In this document: in pieces, positions 8,368 to 16,996 of the stretch
How the letters are laid out: every line of letters starts with the position of its first letter
How positions within the stretch are numbered: the first letter of the stretch is position 1
DNA from: Pseudothermotoga_B sp051235805
GTDB taxonomy: Bacteria; Thermotogota; Thermotogae; Thermotogales; DSM-5069
Reading direction: 5' to 3'
Assembly (NCBI RefSeq): GCF_051235805.1
Contig: NZ_JBPNXV010000001.1
Span: 1,860,001 to 1,924,000, forward strand
DNA: 64,000 nt
Notes under the pieces: generated by a model
Told to the model about the DNA's origin: nothing
The model's database searches: none
Seen by the model: the letters and a program-made list of their open reading frames with translations, nothing else
Made by a program: the position numbers and the translations under genes

Positions 8368-10119
8368 ATGATAACGATAAAAGATCTTTCGATATCCTTT
8401 GCCGAAAAAACATTGTTTTCACAGTTCAGCGTCTTTGTAGCCAAAGGCGACCGAATAGGTCTGATTGGTAAGAATGGCAGTGGCAAGACAACGCTCTTGA
8501 AGGCGATAGCTGGCTTGTTCGACGACTACGCAGGAGAGATATCTGTCAAGGGCGCGGTCGTTTATCTTGATCAGTACAGATCTTTTGACGCTGTGACACC
8601 TTTTGAATACTACTCTCAAGTTGCAGATACACCTGAGAAACAAAAAAACGTACGCGGTATCTTGAAGGGCTTTGGTTTTGACGAAAAAGATTGGCACAGA
8701 GATATTTCTACCTTCAGTGGTGGGGAAAGAACAAAACTGCAACTTGGAAGACTTTTCATCCAGCAACCAGATTTTCTTCTGCTCGACGAGCCTACGAACT
8801 TTCTGGACATAGAAGGTATTGAACTTTTGAAAAATCTTCTGAAGAAATTCAGAGGTGGTTACATAGTAGTATCACATGACAGAGATTTCTTGCGCAATGT
8901 GTGCAACAAATTCTGGGAGATAAACAATGAACGTGTATGGGTCTTCGATACAGATTTCGATGGCTATCGCTCCCAGAGAGAGTTGATCATCCAAACACAA
9001 GAAAGACAACTTGCGAATGCACAGAGAGAGATCGAAAGATTGAAAAAGATCATAGATCAATACAGGAAGTGGGGCAGAGACAAGGCAGTCAAGCAGGCGA
9101 AAAGCAGACAGAAGATGCTCGATAGAATGCTCGAAGAACTCGAAAAGATGCCAAATCAATACTTGGAAGAACAAGAAAGACACATAAAGATTCCAGAACC
9201 AGAGAGCAGTGGATATATTGCACTCCAGCTCAAAGATCTTTCCTTCAATTCGTTGATAAGCGATGCGACTTTTACTATGTATTCGAAAGACAAGATCGCT
9301 TTGATTGGTCCAAACGGCTCTGGAAAAAGCACTCTCTTGAAGATCATCGCTGGCTTGTTGAGTTTCGAAGGAACTGTGAAGATTGGGCACAACGTCAAAA
9401 TGGTCTATTTAGACCAATTTGTGGAGCAACTCGATCAGGACAGCAGCGCCTTTGATGAAATCTTCGAAGAGATGCCAGAAGAACCAGATTATGTGATAAG
9501 GGCTTATCTGGGAAGGTTTGGCTTCAAAGGAGAAGATGCCTTCAAGTTTGTTTCGCAGATGAGTGGTGGCGAAAGACAGATTCTTGCACTCGCAATGGTG
9601 CTCTTGAGAAGGCCAAATCTCCTGCTCTTAGATGAACCGACAAACCACATGGATTTGTTGACAGTCGAAGCCCTTGAGAGCGCTTTGAAAGAGTATCAAG
9701 GCAGTTTGCTCATAGTCTCACACGATATAGAACTGATAAAGAACATCTGCAATAGATTTCTCACCATCAAAGACGGTAAAGTGATCGAAGTGGATGAACC
9801 CTTGTTCTTCAAAACCGAGAAGAACCAACCGACTGAAAAGAAAGAAAACACGAGTTTTGACGAAAAAAAGAGGTTGAAAAACCAGATAAAGAGTTTGAAG
9901 AGAAGACTTGAAGAGCTGAAAGATTTCGAAAAATCTGCGACTGAAAAAATCGAGTGGTTGGGAAATCAACTGCTTGCAACCAACGACTATCAGAAGATCA
10001 TGAGATTGAGCCAAGAAAAAGAAGATTTGGAACACAAGGTACTCGCAGCGCTCGAAGAAATGGAAGAGATAGAACAAAAGATAATGCAGTTGGAAGAGAA
10101 GATGATCCAGGACCTATAG
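8368..10119 (+). CDS. ABC-F family ATPase (ribosome-associated, Uup/EttA-like)
   Basis: 583 aa with two ABC ATPase domains and no membrane segments. Domain 1: Walker A GKNGSGKTT (34-42), signature FSGGERTKL, Walker B LLLDEPTNFLD. Domain 2: GPNGSGKST, MSGGERQIL, LLLDEPTNHMD. A charged helical linker lies between the domains and a long coiled coil at about 490-583. ABC-F proteins bind ribosomes or act in translation quality control; the C-terminal coiled coil favours the Uup-like branch. The start has GAGGAG 7 bases upstream. The 3' end overlaps the convergent HD-GYP gene by 6 bp. Confidence 0.9.
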   Translation: MITIKDLSISFAEKTLFSQFSVFVAKGDRIGLIGKNGSGKTTLLKAIAGLFDDYAGEISVKGAVVYLDQYRSFDAVTPFEYYSQVADTPEKQKNVRGILKGFGFDEKDWHRDISTFSGGERTKLQLGRLFIQQPDFLLLDEPTNFLDIEGIELLKNLLKKFRGGYIVVSHDRDFLRNVCNKFWEINNERVWVFDTDFDGYRSQRELIIQTQERQLANAQREIERLKKIIDQYRKWGRDKAVKQAKSRQKMLDRMLEELEKMPNQYLEEQERHIKIPEPESSGYIALQLKDLSFNSLISDATFTMYSKDKIALIGPNGSGKSTLLKIIAGLLSFEGTVKIGHNVKMVYLDQFVEQLDQDSSAFDEIFEEMPEEPDYVIRAYLGRFGFKGEDAFKFVSQMSGGERQILALAMVLLRRPNLLLLDEPTNHMDLLTVEALESALKEYQGSLLIVSHDIELIKNICNRFLTIKDGKVIEVDEPLFFKTEKNQPTEKKENTSFDEKKRLKNQIKSLKRRLEELKDFEKSATEKIEWLGNQLLATNDYQKIMRLSQEKEDLEHKVLAALEEMEEIEQKIMQLEEKMIQDL

Positions 10120-11067
10120 TTTGAAGAGATTTATGTTTTCGAGGAATACTTGGCAAATCTGTGGATCGAAATGCCCTTCATCTTCTTCGATGATCTGTAA
10201 AGCCTTCTCAAAATCATACGCATCTCGATACGATCTGTTCGACGTGAGTGCTTGAAAAACATCGGTTATAGCCACGATTCGAGCGGCAACTGGTATCTGG
10301 TCGCCTGCCAAACCACACGGATAACCCTTACCATCGTATCTTTCGTGGTGATACTTTGTCACATGATATAGCGTTGTGAAAGTTCTGTTTTTGGAGTTCG
10401 TTCGCAGAATCTTTTCAAAAAGGCTTGCGCCTAATGTGGTGTGCTGTTTCATGAACTCGAATTCGTCTTTGGTGAGGCTCGATGGTTTGTGTAGAATGCT
10501 TTCAGGTATAAAGAGCTTGCCGATGTCATGAAAAAAAGATGCGAAAACAGTGTCTTCAAGAGTTTTGAAGTCTATCAAGTTCTCTTGGAAACACAACTTT
10601 GTCAAGAGTGTGGTAAATGTCTTAACCCCTTTCATGTGATCGTAGAGTGCTTTGTCTTTTGTTCTGATGATCTGGATGAGGAACTCGATATAAGCCATTG
10701 AGGAAATCTCACTCAGCTCTGGATAAGCTTCAAAGTCCCAGTCTTTCACATCGCCATCTATGATTTGGTCAACACCAAAGTGAATCAAGTTCTTTTCTAC
10801 CAATGTGCAGTTTGTGACAACAATCTTTGGAAGAACTGGAGATATTTTTTCTCTCACAAATGAAATGAATTCATATAGATCATCTTGAGAAAGCTCACGG
10901 TAGTCTATAACAATCGAGCTGTAGAAGGTACTGTTTCTTAGCAACAACCTCTGAGCAATGGCTGTATCAAGCGCAATATCTACCGTAGTGTATCTATGAT
11001 CATCATTAAGAAAATCACTATGGCGAAACTTGAAGGCATTTCTGCTAAGAAAAAGTATTTTGTGCAT
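10114..11067 (-). CDS. HD-GYP domain protein (probable cyclic-di-GMP phosphodiesterase)
   Basis: 317 aa. The C-terminal half is an HD-GYP domain: HDIGKLFIPESIL (metal-binding His180, Asp181), KQHTTLGASLFEKIL, and the extended motif HHERYDGKGYP at 240-250, with GYP intact. The N-terminal 120 residues look like a degenerate receiver-type alpha/beta fold (IVIDYRELSQDDL, KIVVTNC) without an obvious phosphorylation set. HD-GYP proteins hydrolyse cyclic di-GMP; because flagellar genes lie nearby, a motility or surface role is possible. Not obviously in an operon. Confidence 0.88.
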   Translation of the reverse strand: MHKILFLSRNAFKFRHSDFLNDDHRYTTVDIALDTAIAQRLLLRNSTFYSSIVIDYRELSQDDLYEFISFVREKISPVLPKIVVTNCTLVEKNLIHFGVDQIIDGDVKDWDFEAYPELSEISSMAYIEFLIQIIRTKDKALYDHMKGVKTFTTLLTKLCFQENLIDFKTLEDTVFASFFHDIGKLFIPESILHKPSSLTKDEFEFMKQHTTLGASLFEKILRTNSKNRTFTTLYHVTKYHHERYDGKGYPCGLAGDQIPVAARIVAITDVFQALTSNRSYRDAYDFEKALQIIEEDEGHFDPQICQVFLENINLFKL

Positions 11068-11251
11068 CTTGATCGTATCTCCAAAAATATAAGTTGATTT
11101 CTCGAACGTAGGCTCTTTTCATACTTATATTAGATCCATTTTCCGTTACATAGTTTTTAAGTATACTTTCCGAAACGGATATTTAGACGTCAAGGTGTGC
11201 TTATTAAATTAAGATTACTTGATATATCGTCATCATGTTCGGATGACAACA

Positions 11252-11289
11252 AACAGCACGAAAGATTCTCAAGGTTCATTCGTGCCGTT
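11252..11289 (-). terminator. terminator of the Nudix-folP operon
   Basis: The minus strand downstream of folP has an 11-bp stem, AACGGCACGAA with TTCGTGCTGTT (one G-U pair), a loop of 16, then TTGTTGTC. The T-tract is imperfect. The rest of the gap 11068-11305 shows nothing else. Confidence 0.6.
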
Positions 11290-11305
11290 TCTCAAAAGGT
11301 TATCA

Positions 11306-12490
11306 TCACCTATTGATCAAAGCGGAAATGAGCTTTGCCACATGCGAATTTGCAAGAACATCATGTACTCTGACGATATCGACCTTTCTTGAAACACAGT
11401 ACGCCGTTACTGCAAGTGTGCCGTAGAGTCTTTCTTCGGGAGGTATGTTATTCAAAATGGCACCAATGAAGGATTTTCTCGATGCACCAACCAGAACTGG
11501 TACCTTGAAGGATTTGAACTCATCGATTCTCCTGAGGATCTCAAGATTGTCTTCGAGTCTTTTGCCAAAACCAATGCCTGGGTCAATGATCACCCTGTCA
11601 GCGAGATTCAGTTTTTTCATTAATTCAAGTCTTTCTTTGAAAAAGAACAAAAGCTCTTTTATCACGTCATCGTAATGAGGGTTTTCCTGCATCGTCTTTG
11701 GCTCTCCTTTCATGTGCATCAAGACGATTGCAGGTTTGTATTCAAGAAGAACCTGAGCCATTCTTTCATCAAACCTCAGTGCACTGATGTCGTTTATGAT
11801 ATCAGCGCCGATCTTCAGCGCCTCTTGAGCAACAGGAGCTCTGTAAGTGTCCACAGAGATGATCACATCGAAGTTCTTCTTTATCAGCTCAACGGCTGGT
11901 ATTACTCTATTGAGCTCTTCTTCTTCGGTAATCCTTTCAGAGCCAGGCCTTGTCGATTCACCACCAAGATCGACGATGTCTACGCCTTCTTTGATCATCT
12001 TGGCAACAAAATCCACGACTCTTTCTCCATCAACTCTGCTGCCTTTGTAAAAAGAATCTGGAGTGAGGTTGACGATACCCATGATCAAAGTTCTGTCAAA
12101 GACCAACTTCTTTCCCGAAGGTAACTCAATCTGCTTTATCCTCTGCTGAAAAAGGCACCTTTCGATCTGTTTTGCAATTTCGTCCAACTGCCAGTAGTGC
12201 ATCATCGAAAGTTTCTCAACGACTCTTTGGTGCTGGGCAATTGTTCCCATAGTGAGAACGTTGGTCTTTTCAACTTTGTGAGTGATCGCATGTTTGTGTA
12301 CAGCGGCATCCCCACCAGCGGCAAGCATCTCTTGCTTTATCACATTTGCCGCTATCACAGGTACATCGTAGATCATAAGGCTAACGAAGGTGCCTTTTCT
12401 CTGAAAGATCGGAATAGAAGCTGGATCAACTCCCACACTTTGAAGAAGACTTAAAGGATTCTCCACCTTTGAAACAACAAAATCACTCAT
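11306..12490 (-). CDS. folP: dihydropteroate synthase with N-terminal extension
   Basis: 394 aa. DHPS condenses p-aminobenzoate with dihydropterin pyrophosphate in folate synthesis. The TIM-barrel core starts near residue 133: LIMGIVNLTPDSF, VDLGGESTRPGSE, ISVDTYR, IINDISA, VLMHMKG, VIIDPGIGFGK, VGASRKSF, all intact. Residues 1-130 are an extra domain absent from typical ~280-aa enzymes, seen in some thermophile homologues. I chose the ATG at 12488-12490 (AGAGGTGA upstream, and it overlaps the Nudix stop) over an upstream in-frame start. Confidence 0.93.
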   Translation of the reverse strand: MSDFVVSKVENPLSLLQSVGVDPASIPIFQRKGTFVSLMIYDVPVIAANVIKQEMLAAGGDAAVHKHAITHKVEKTNVLTMGTIAQHQRVVEKLSMMHYWQLDEIAKQIERCLFQQRIKQIELPSGKKLVFDRTLIMGIVNLTPDSFYKGSRVDGERVVDFVAKMIKEGVDIVDLGGESTRPGSERITEEEELNRVIPAVELIKKNFDVIISVDTYRAPVAQEALKIGADIINDISALRFDERMAQVLLEYKPAIVLMHMKGEPKTMQENPHYDDVIKELLFFFKERLELMKKLNLADRVIIDPGIGFGKRLEDNLEILRRIDEFKSFKVPVLVGASRKSFIGAILNNIPPEERLYGTLAVTAYCVSRKVDIVRVHDVLANSHVAKLISALINR

Positions 12491-13014
12491 GCTCTCACCT
12501 CTTTGAGCATCTGCTCTATCTGAGAAAGTGATTGACTTATGATCCTTGCCGTTGCTCCCCAGACAACGAGATCTTTCAAAGGATAGCGGCATGTCACATT
12601 TCCATTGGGCATGACGATCTCAACACATTTGGTGCTTTTGAAGCTTTCAAGTGCAACGAAGTATATCTCTTCTACCTCTTCTCTGCTCAGGTGAAATTCC
12701 TTACATCTCAGAAGAACGAGAAATGGAGTTATTCTGACCCTTGAGTTTATCGTCACGGTGCCTGACAACTGTCCAAGTACCTGAAAACAGCCATCCTTTA
12801 TGCCTATCTCTTCTTTCATCTCTCTCACAGCAGCCTCCAATGGACCTTCATCTTTCTCGATCAAACCACCTGGGAAACTTATTTGCCCTGGATGGCGTCG
12901 CAGTTTTCGAGATCTTCTTATCAATATCAGATAGGGCTCCTGTTCGATGTAAAGAACCGGTACGCACACAGCGGACTCTTCTATGCCCCTCACCTCTATG
13001 GGAATTATACCCAC
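12487..13014 (-). CDS. Nudix hydrolase, probable CoA pyrophosphatase
   Basis: About 175 aa. The Nudix box GGLIEKDEGPLEAAVREMKE, continuing EIGI, is complete. It is preceded by LRRHPGQISFPGG, the diagnostic sequence of the CoA pyrophosphatase (NudL/YeaB) subgroup, which splits CoA or acyl-CoA to phosphopantetheine and 3',5'-ADP. Start choice: TTG at 13020 sits directly on its only upstream AGCAGG, whereas the in-frame GTG at 13014 has 6-base spacing, so I prefer GTG. The stop overlaps the folP start, so the two form an operon. Confidence 0.82.
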   Translation of the reverse strand: MGIIPIEVRGIEESAVCVPVLYIEQEPYLILIRRSRKLRRHPGQISFPGGLIEKDEGPLEAAVREMKEEIGIKDGCFQVLGQLSGTVTINSRVRITPFLVLLRCKEFHLSREEVEEIYFVALESFKSTKCVEIVMPNGNVTCRYPLKDLVVWGATARIISQSLSQIEQMLKEVRA

Positions 13015-13107
13015 CAGCAACCTGCTATAGTTCGAATGAAGATACTGTAAAAAAGTATAACTAAGTTATATTAATGAAGAAAGTCTTTCTGCTAACTGGA
13101 TTTTAGT

Positions 13108-13136
13108 TTGACATGAAAGAAATATGATGGTAAAAT
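13108..13136 (+). promoter_or_regulatory. near-consensus sigma70-type promoter of the opine dehydrogenase operon
   Basis: TTGACA (13108-13113), 17 bases, TAAAAT (13131-13136): a perfect -35, a 5/6 -10 and ideal spacing. The predicted start is near 13143, with a leader of about 64 bases. This is the best-matching promoter in the window. Confidence 0.85.
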
Positions 13137-13206
13137 TTTAGCAAAGCAATCAGGATTACTTAGACAGTAAGAGCGAAAGCGCAAAATGTATTGGGGGTGT
13201 TTTTGA

Positions 13207-14286
13207 ATGAAAATATGCGTAATTGGTGCTGGAAATGGTGGACAAGCTCTCGCTGCATTTCTTGCCTTGAGGGGTTTTGATGTCTGTTTGTACAATCGCA
13301 GCGAATGGAGAATAGCACCTATAATCAAGTCACACAAAATCAAAGTAGAGGGCGAGATCAACTCAACAGCAGAGATCTCCTTTGCAACGACCAATTTGCA
13401 AAAGGCAATGGAAGGTAGGCAACTTCTAATGGTTGTCTTGCCAGCGTTTGCACACAGAGAAATCGCTAAGAAGATGGCACCATTCTTGGAGGATGGACAA
13501 GTTGTCGTCTTGAATCCAGGTAGAACAGCAGGAGCACTTGAGTTTTACAACGCACTCAAAGAAGAAGACGTGAAAAGAGATGTTGTCATAGCCGAGGCAC
13601 AAACTTTTATCTTCGCATCCCGCGCATCGAATCCCGGTGTCGTGAAGATATTCAGAATAAAGAACGCGGTTCCAGTTGCCGCACTGCCGTCGAGCAAAAA
13701 CGCTGAACTTGAAAAGACTCTCTTGAAGGCCATGCCTGAGTTTGAAATCGCACCAAACACACTTTATACGAGTTTCAACAACATAGGCGCGGTTTTTCAC
13801 CCAGCGACTATCATCTTGAACACCGGCTGGGTAGAGACAACCTTTGGAAAGTTTGAGTTCTACTTCGAAGGAATCAGCCAATCGGTTGCGAAGGTACTCG
13901 AAGCGATAGACGCAGAAAGATGTGAAGTAGCGCGCAAATTTGGAATAGAACCGATGACGGCAGTTCAGTGGCTTTCATACGCTTATGATGTGAGAGGTTC
14001 AAACTTGTACGATGCGATTCACAACAACGAAGGTTACAGAGGCATACAGGCTCCAACGAGCTTGGAGAACAGGTACATCTTAGAAGATGTTCCCACAAGT
14101 TTGGTTCCAATCTCTGCCTTTGGAAAACTGGTTGGTGTGAAAACTCCTATCATCGACTCCATCATTCGCATTGCTTCTTTGATGATCGGCGTTGACTTTT
14201 TTGAAGAGGGCAGGAATTTCAAAAGACTCCACTTAGAAGGAAAGACAGTTCAACAGGTTAAACAGATCATGGAGGTGGGAGAATGA
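13207..14286 (+). CDS. NAD(P)-dependent opine (octopine/nopaline) dehydrogenase family protein
   Basis: 359 aa. The N-terminal Rossmann fold has GAGNGGQALAAFLALRG (residues 7-23). The C-terminal part carries the opine dehydrogenase His-Pro pattern (NNIGAVFHPATIILNTGW) and SYGVxG-like helices (WLSYAYDVRGSNLYDAIHNN). Family members reductively condense an amino acid with a 2-oxo acid, or run in reverse. First gene of a three-gene operon; the stop overlaps the next start (ATGA) and GGGGGTG precedes the ATG. The substrates are unknown. A role with the B12 protein and ligase encoded behind it is inferred from coupling. Confidence 0.85.
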   Translation: MKICVIGAGNGGQALAAFLALRGFDVCLYNRSEWRIAPIIKSHKIKVEGEINSTAEISFATTNLQKAMEGRQLLMVVLPAFAHREIAKKMAPFLEDGQVVVLNPGRTAGALEFYNALKEEDVKRDVVIAEAQTFIFASRASNPGVVKIFRIKNAVPVAALPSSKNAELEKTLLKAMPEFEIAPNTLYTSFNNIGAVFHPATIILNTGWVETTFGKFEFYFEGISQSVAKVLEAIDAERCEVARKFGIEPMTAVQWLSYAYDVRGSNLYDAIHNNEGYRGIQAPTSLENRYILEDVPTSLVPISAFGKLVGVKTPIIDSIIRIASLMIGVDFFEEGRNFKRLHLEGKTVQQVKQIMEVGE

Positions 14287-15911
14287 TGAAAATTTTGGGT
14301 GCCTCCATAGGTAGCTGTGTACACAATGTTGGATTACTCAACTTTCTGAAGATCGCCGAAGAAAATGGATACGAATCAATATATATTGGAACAGCTATAC
14401 CAATAGACAGACTGGTTGAACAAATTAAGAGAAGCGATCCACAGATTGTGGCTATGAGTTATAGATTGAGTGCTGAATCTTTGAAAAATCTCTTGGCAGA
14501 ACTCCAAGAATTACTTGAAAAAGAAGGCCTTTTGAAAAAAACCTATATCTTCGGCGGAACCTTTGAAACAGCAGAAGTAGCCAGAAAATTCACCTTCATC
14601 AAGAAAGTTTTTGACGGTAGCGAAGAGATAGACGAAATAGTTCTGTTTCTGCGCGGGAAGGCAAGGGAGAAAGAAGATGTACAGATCTTCCCACAAACAC
14701 TCAGAGAAAGAGTCAACTTCAAAGCACCTTTTCCACTCGTCAGGCATCATATAGGTTTGCAAACCTTGAAAGAAACAACTGAGGAAATCGAAAAACTCGC
14801 ACGATCGGAGTTATTGGATATCATATCGATCGCACCAGATCAAAACTGCCAGCAGTATTTTTTCGAACCAGAGAAGATGGATCACTCACAGGATGGTGCA
14901 GGAGGAGCACCGATAAGATCTTCTGAAGATTTCATCAGACTTTACAAAGCTACAAGATGTGGCAATTATCCTCTTGTGAGATGCTATGCGGGCACAAGCC
15001 ACATGGTTGAATTTTCAAAACTATTGAAAGAAACGATCAACAACGCCTGGGCTGCAATACCACTCATGTGGTACAGCGACCTGGATAGAAGATCTGAAAG
15101 ACCTCTGAAGGAAGCGATAGAGGAAAATATGTCAGCCATAGAATGGAACGCACGAAACAACGTTCCAGTTGAGGTGACAGACTCACATCAGTGGGCATTA
15201 CGGTTGTCACACGATGCCGTTGAAGTTGCCACTGCCTACCTCGCGGCTTTTGCTGCAAAGAAATTGGGTGTGAAAGATTACGTTCAACAGCTCATGCTCG
15301 AGACACCATCAGGCTTGTCGGCTCGGGGAGATCTTGCAAAGATGCTTGCAAAGATTGAACTCATAGAATCTCTGAAAGATGAGAACTTCAAAGTTTACAG
15401 AATGATACGCACGGGCTTGATGTCTGTGCCTGCCGATCCACACGCCGCGATGGGGCAGCTGAGTGTGTCTATGTTCTATGGTTGGGCATTGAAGCCACAC
15501 ATAATTCACGTCGTTGCATACTGTGAGTCTATGAAAAGAGCTACTTCGAAAGAGATAATAGAGAGTGTGAAAATGGCAAGAAGGGCAGTGAATCTTGCCA
15601 TGAGAGGAATGCCTGATCCTGTCAAAGATGACTGGATCATAGGAGAGAAAGAAAGAATAAAAGAAGAAGCACTTTTGATCATTGAAAAGATCAAGAGTTT
15701 GAAGAACGGCAAAGATGAAGATTTGCTCGATCCTGATGTTTTGTACAAAGCTGTTGAATTGGGCATATTAGATGCGCCGGCTTTGAAAGGTTTTTCGGTG
15801 GCAAAAGGAAATGTGAAGACACAGATCATCGATGGACTCTGTAGAGCCATCGATGACAATGGAAAAGTCCTTTCGGAAAGAGATAGGCTGAAAAAGATCT
15901 TAGGAGGTTGA
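14283..15911 (+). CDS. cobalamin-binding, mutase-like TIM-barrel protein
   Basis: 542 aa. Residues 1-130 resemble the Rossmann B12-binding domain of the aminomutase/glutamate mutase group: GASIGSCVHNVGLLNFLKIA aligns with the DxHxxG cobalamin loop (H and G kept, Asp replaced by Cys), then IVAMSYRLS and TYIFGGTFETAEVA. The C-terminal 400 residues (VRCYAGTSHMVEFS, VPVEVTDSHQWALRLSHDAV, LETPSGLSARGDLAKM, MRTGLMSVPADPHAAMG-like) suggest a TIM-barrel mutase subunit similar to glutamate-mutase E chains. A carbon-skeleton or amino-group rearrangement of an amino acid is inferred. No close characterised relative is recognised. Start at the overlapping ATG after GGAGGTGGGAG. Confidence 0.7.
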   Translation: MMKILGASIGSCVHNVGLLNFLKIAEENGYESIYIGTAIPIDRLVEQIKRSDPQIVAMSYRLSAESLKNLLAELQELLEKEGLLKKTYIFGGTFETAEVARKFTFIKKVFDGSEEIDEIVLFLRGKAREKEDVQIFPQTLRERVNFKAPFPLVRHHIGLQTLKETTEEIEKLARSELLDIISIAPDQNCQQYFFEPEKMDHSQDGAGGAPIRSSEDFIRLYKATRCGNYPLVRCYAGTSHMVEFSKLLKETINNAWAAIPLMWYSDLDRRSERPLKEAIEENMSAIEWNARNNVPVEVTDSHQWALRLSHDAVEVATAYLAAFAAKKLGVKDYVQQLMLETPSGLSARGDLAKMLAKIELIESLKDENFKVYRMIRTGLMSVPADPHAAMGQLSVSMFYGWALKPHIIHVVAYCESMKRATSKEIIESVKMARRAVNLAMRGMPDPVKDDWIIGEKERIKEEALLIIEKIKSLKNGKDEDLLDPDVLYKAVELGILDAPALKGFSVAKGNVKTQIIDGLCRAIDDNGKVLSERDRLKKILGG

Positions 15912-15916
15912 CAAAA

Positions 15917-16828
15917 GTGAAGATCGCTGTAGTTTACGACAGATCAAATTTAGAAAGATCAAGAGAGGTAATGGTTTTTTCTGTTTACGAAGCACTCTCA
16001 AAAAAATACGATGTGGAACTGCTCGCTTTCGAGGATAGATTTTTCGAAAGAATCAATAGATTCGATTTTGTTTTCAATCTATCTACTGCGTCAAGACAAC
16101 TGCATGTTCCTGCAGTGCTCGAGCTTTTGAAGATACCGTACACAGGTTCAGATCCACTGGCACATGCGATCTGCATAGACAAAGTGAAGACCAAGATAAT
16201 ACTTTCTCAATGCGGTGTACCAACTGCACCTTTTGTCGCCATAGAGCCAAATGAGTTGGTACCACAGATCGATTTTTATCCAGCCATAGTGAAGCCTTCA
16301 CGTGAAGGCAGTGCAAAGGGTTTGAGCAAAGATTCAGTCGTTAATGATTATGATTCTCTTCGCAAAAAGGTTCAAGAGATCCACCAGCAGTTCAGAGAAA
16401 CGGCACTTGTTGAACGATTCATAGATGGAAGAGAGTTCAGCGTCGGCATCTTAGAAAATGAGGTTCTGCCGATTTTAGAGATAGATTTCTCCTCTTTGCC
16501 ACCAGAATTAGAGAAATTCTATTCCCACAGAGTGAAACACGAATACGGCGAACAGACGAGGTATATCTGTCCTGCGCAGATAGACAGAGATCTTGAAAAA
16601 CAGATCAAAGACTACGCGCTAAAGACATTCAAAATCTTGGGATTGAGAGATTATGCACGAATCGATCTGAGAGTCAAAGATGACCAGATATATTTCTTGG
16701 AGGTTAACTCTCTGCCGATGCTCACACCGAATTATTCAGACATCATCAAAATGGCACAAGCTGCTGGATATTCATACGAAGAGCTCATATACAAGATCTT
16801 AGATAGTGCGAAGAAAAGAGTCTCTTGA
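15917..16828 (+). CDS. D-Ala-D-Ala-ligase-like ATP-grasp enzyme
   Basis: 303 aa with the fold order of Ddl: N-terminal VVYDRSNLERS, IPYTGSDPLAHAICIDKVKTK, central ATP-grasp IVKPSREGSAKGLSKDS, VERFIDGREFSVGILE, and C-terminal metal-binding ARIDLRVKDDQIYFLEVNSLPML. Such enzymes form an amide or peptide bond via an acylphosphate. Given its operon with opine dehydrogenase and B12 mutase genes, it probably ligates an unusual amino acid rather than making cell-wall D-Ala-D-Ala. I chose GTG 15917 (AGGAGG 9 bases upstream) over TTG 15908, which abuts the Shine-Dalgarno. Confidence 0.8.
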   Translation: MKIAVVYDRSNLERSREVMVFSVYEALSKKYDVELLAFEDRFFERINRFDFVFNLSTASRQLHVPAVLELLKIPYTGSDPLAHAICIDKVKTKIILSQCGVPTAPFVAIEPNELVPQIDFYPAIVKPSREGSAKGLSKDSVVNDYDSLRKKVQEIHQQFRETALVERFIDGREFSVGILENEVLPILEIDFSSLPPELEKFYSHRVKHEYGEQTRYICPAQIDRDLEKQIKDYALKTFKILGLRDYARIDLRVKDDQIYFLEVNSLPMLTPNYSDIIKMAQAAGYSYEELIYKILDSAKKRVS

Positions 16829-16944
16829 AGATCCTTTGCTCTTTTTATCTTTCGCACAGGGAAAAATCGTTCAGGCTGTGTCTTCTTGAAAAAACACCCC
16901 TTCAACTGTGATATTTTTCGTGTCTCGTTCTATCATGGAAGGTT

Positions 16945-16950
16945 TATAAT
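16945..16950 (+). promoter_or_regulatory. -10 hexamer upstream of rnhB
   Basis: A perfect TATAAT lies 47 bases before the rnhB start, without a recognisable -35 at 16-18 bases. The rest of the gap 16829-16996 holds no gene. Confidence 0.35.
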
Positions 16951-16996
16951 CTCAGCTGTAAACAGTGAGATCAGAAAATCGAAAGGTGCCACAGAA

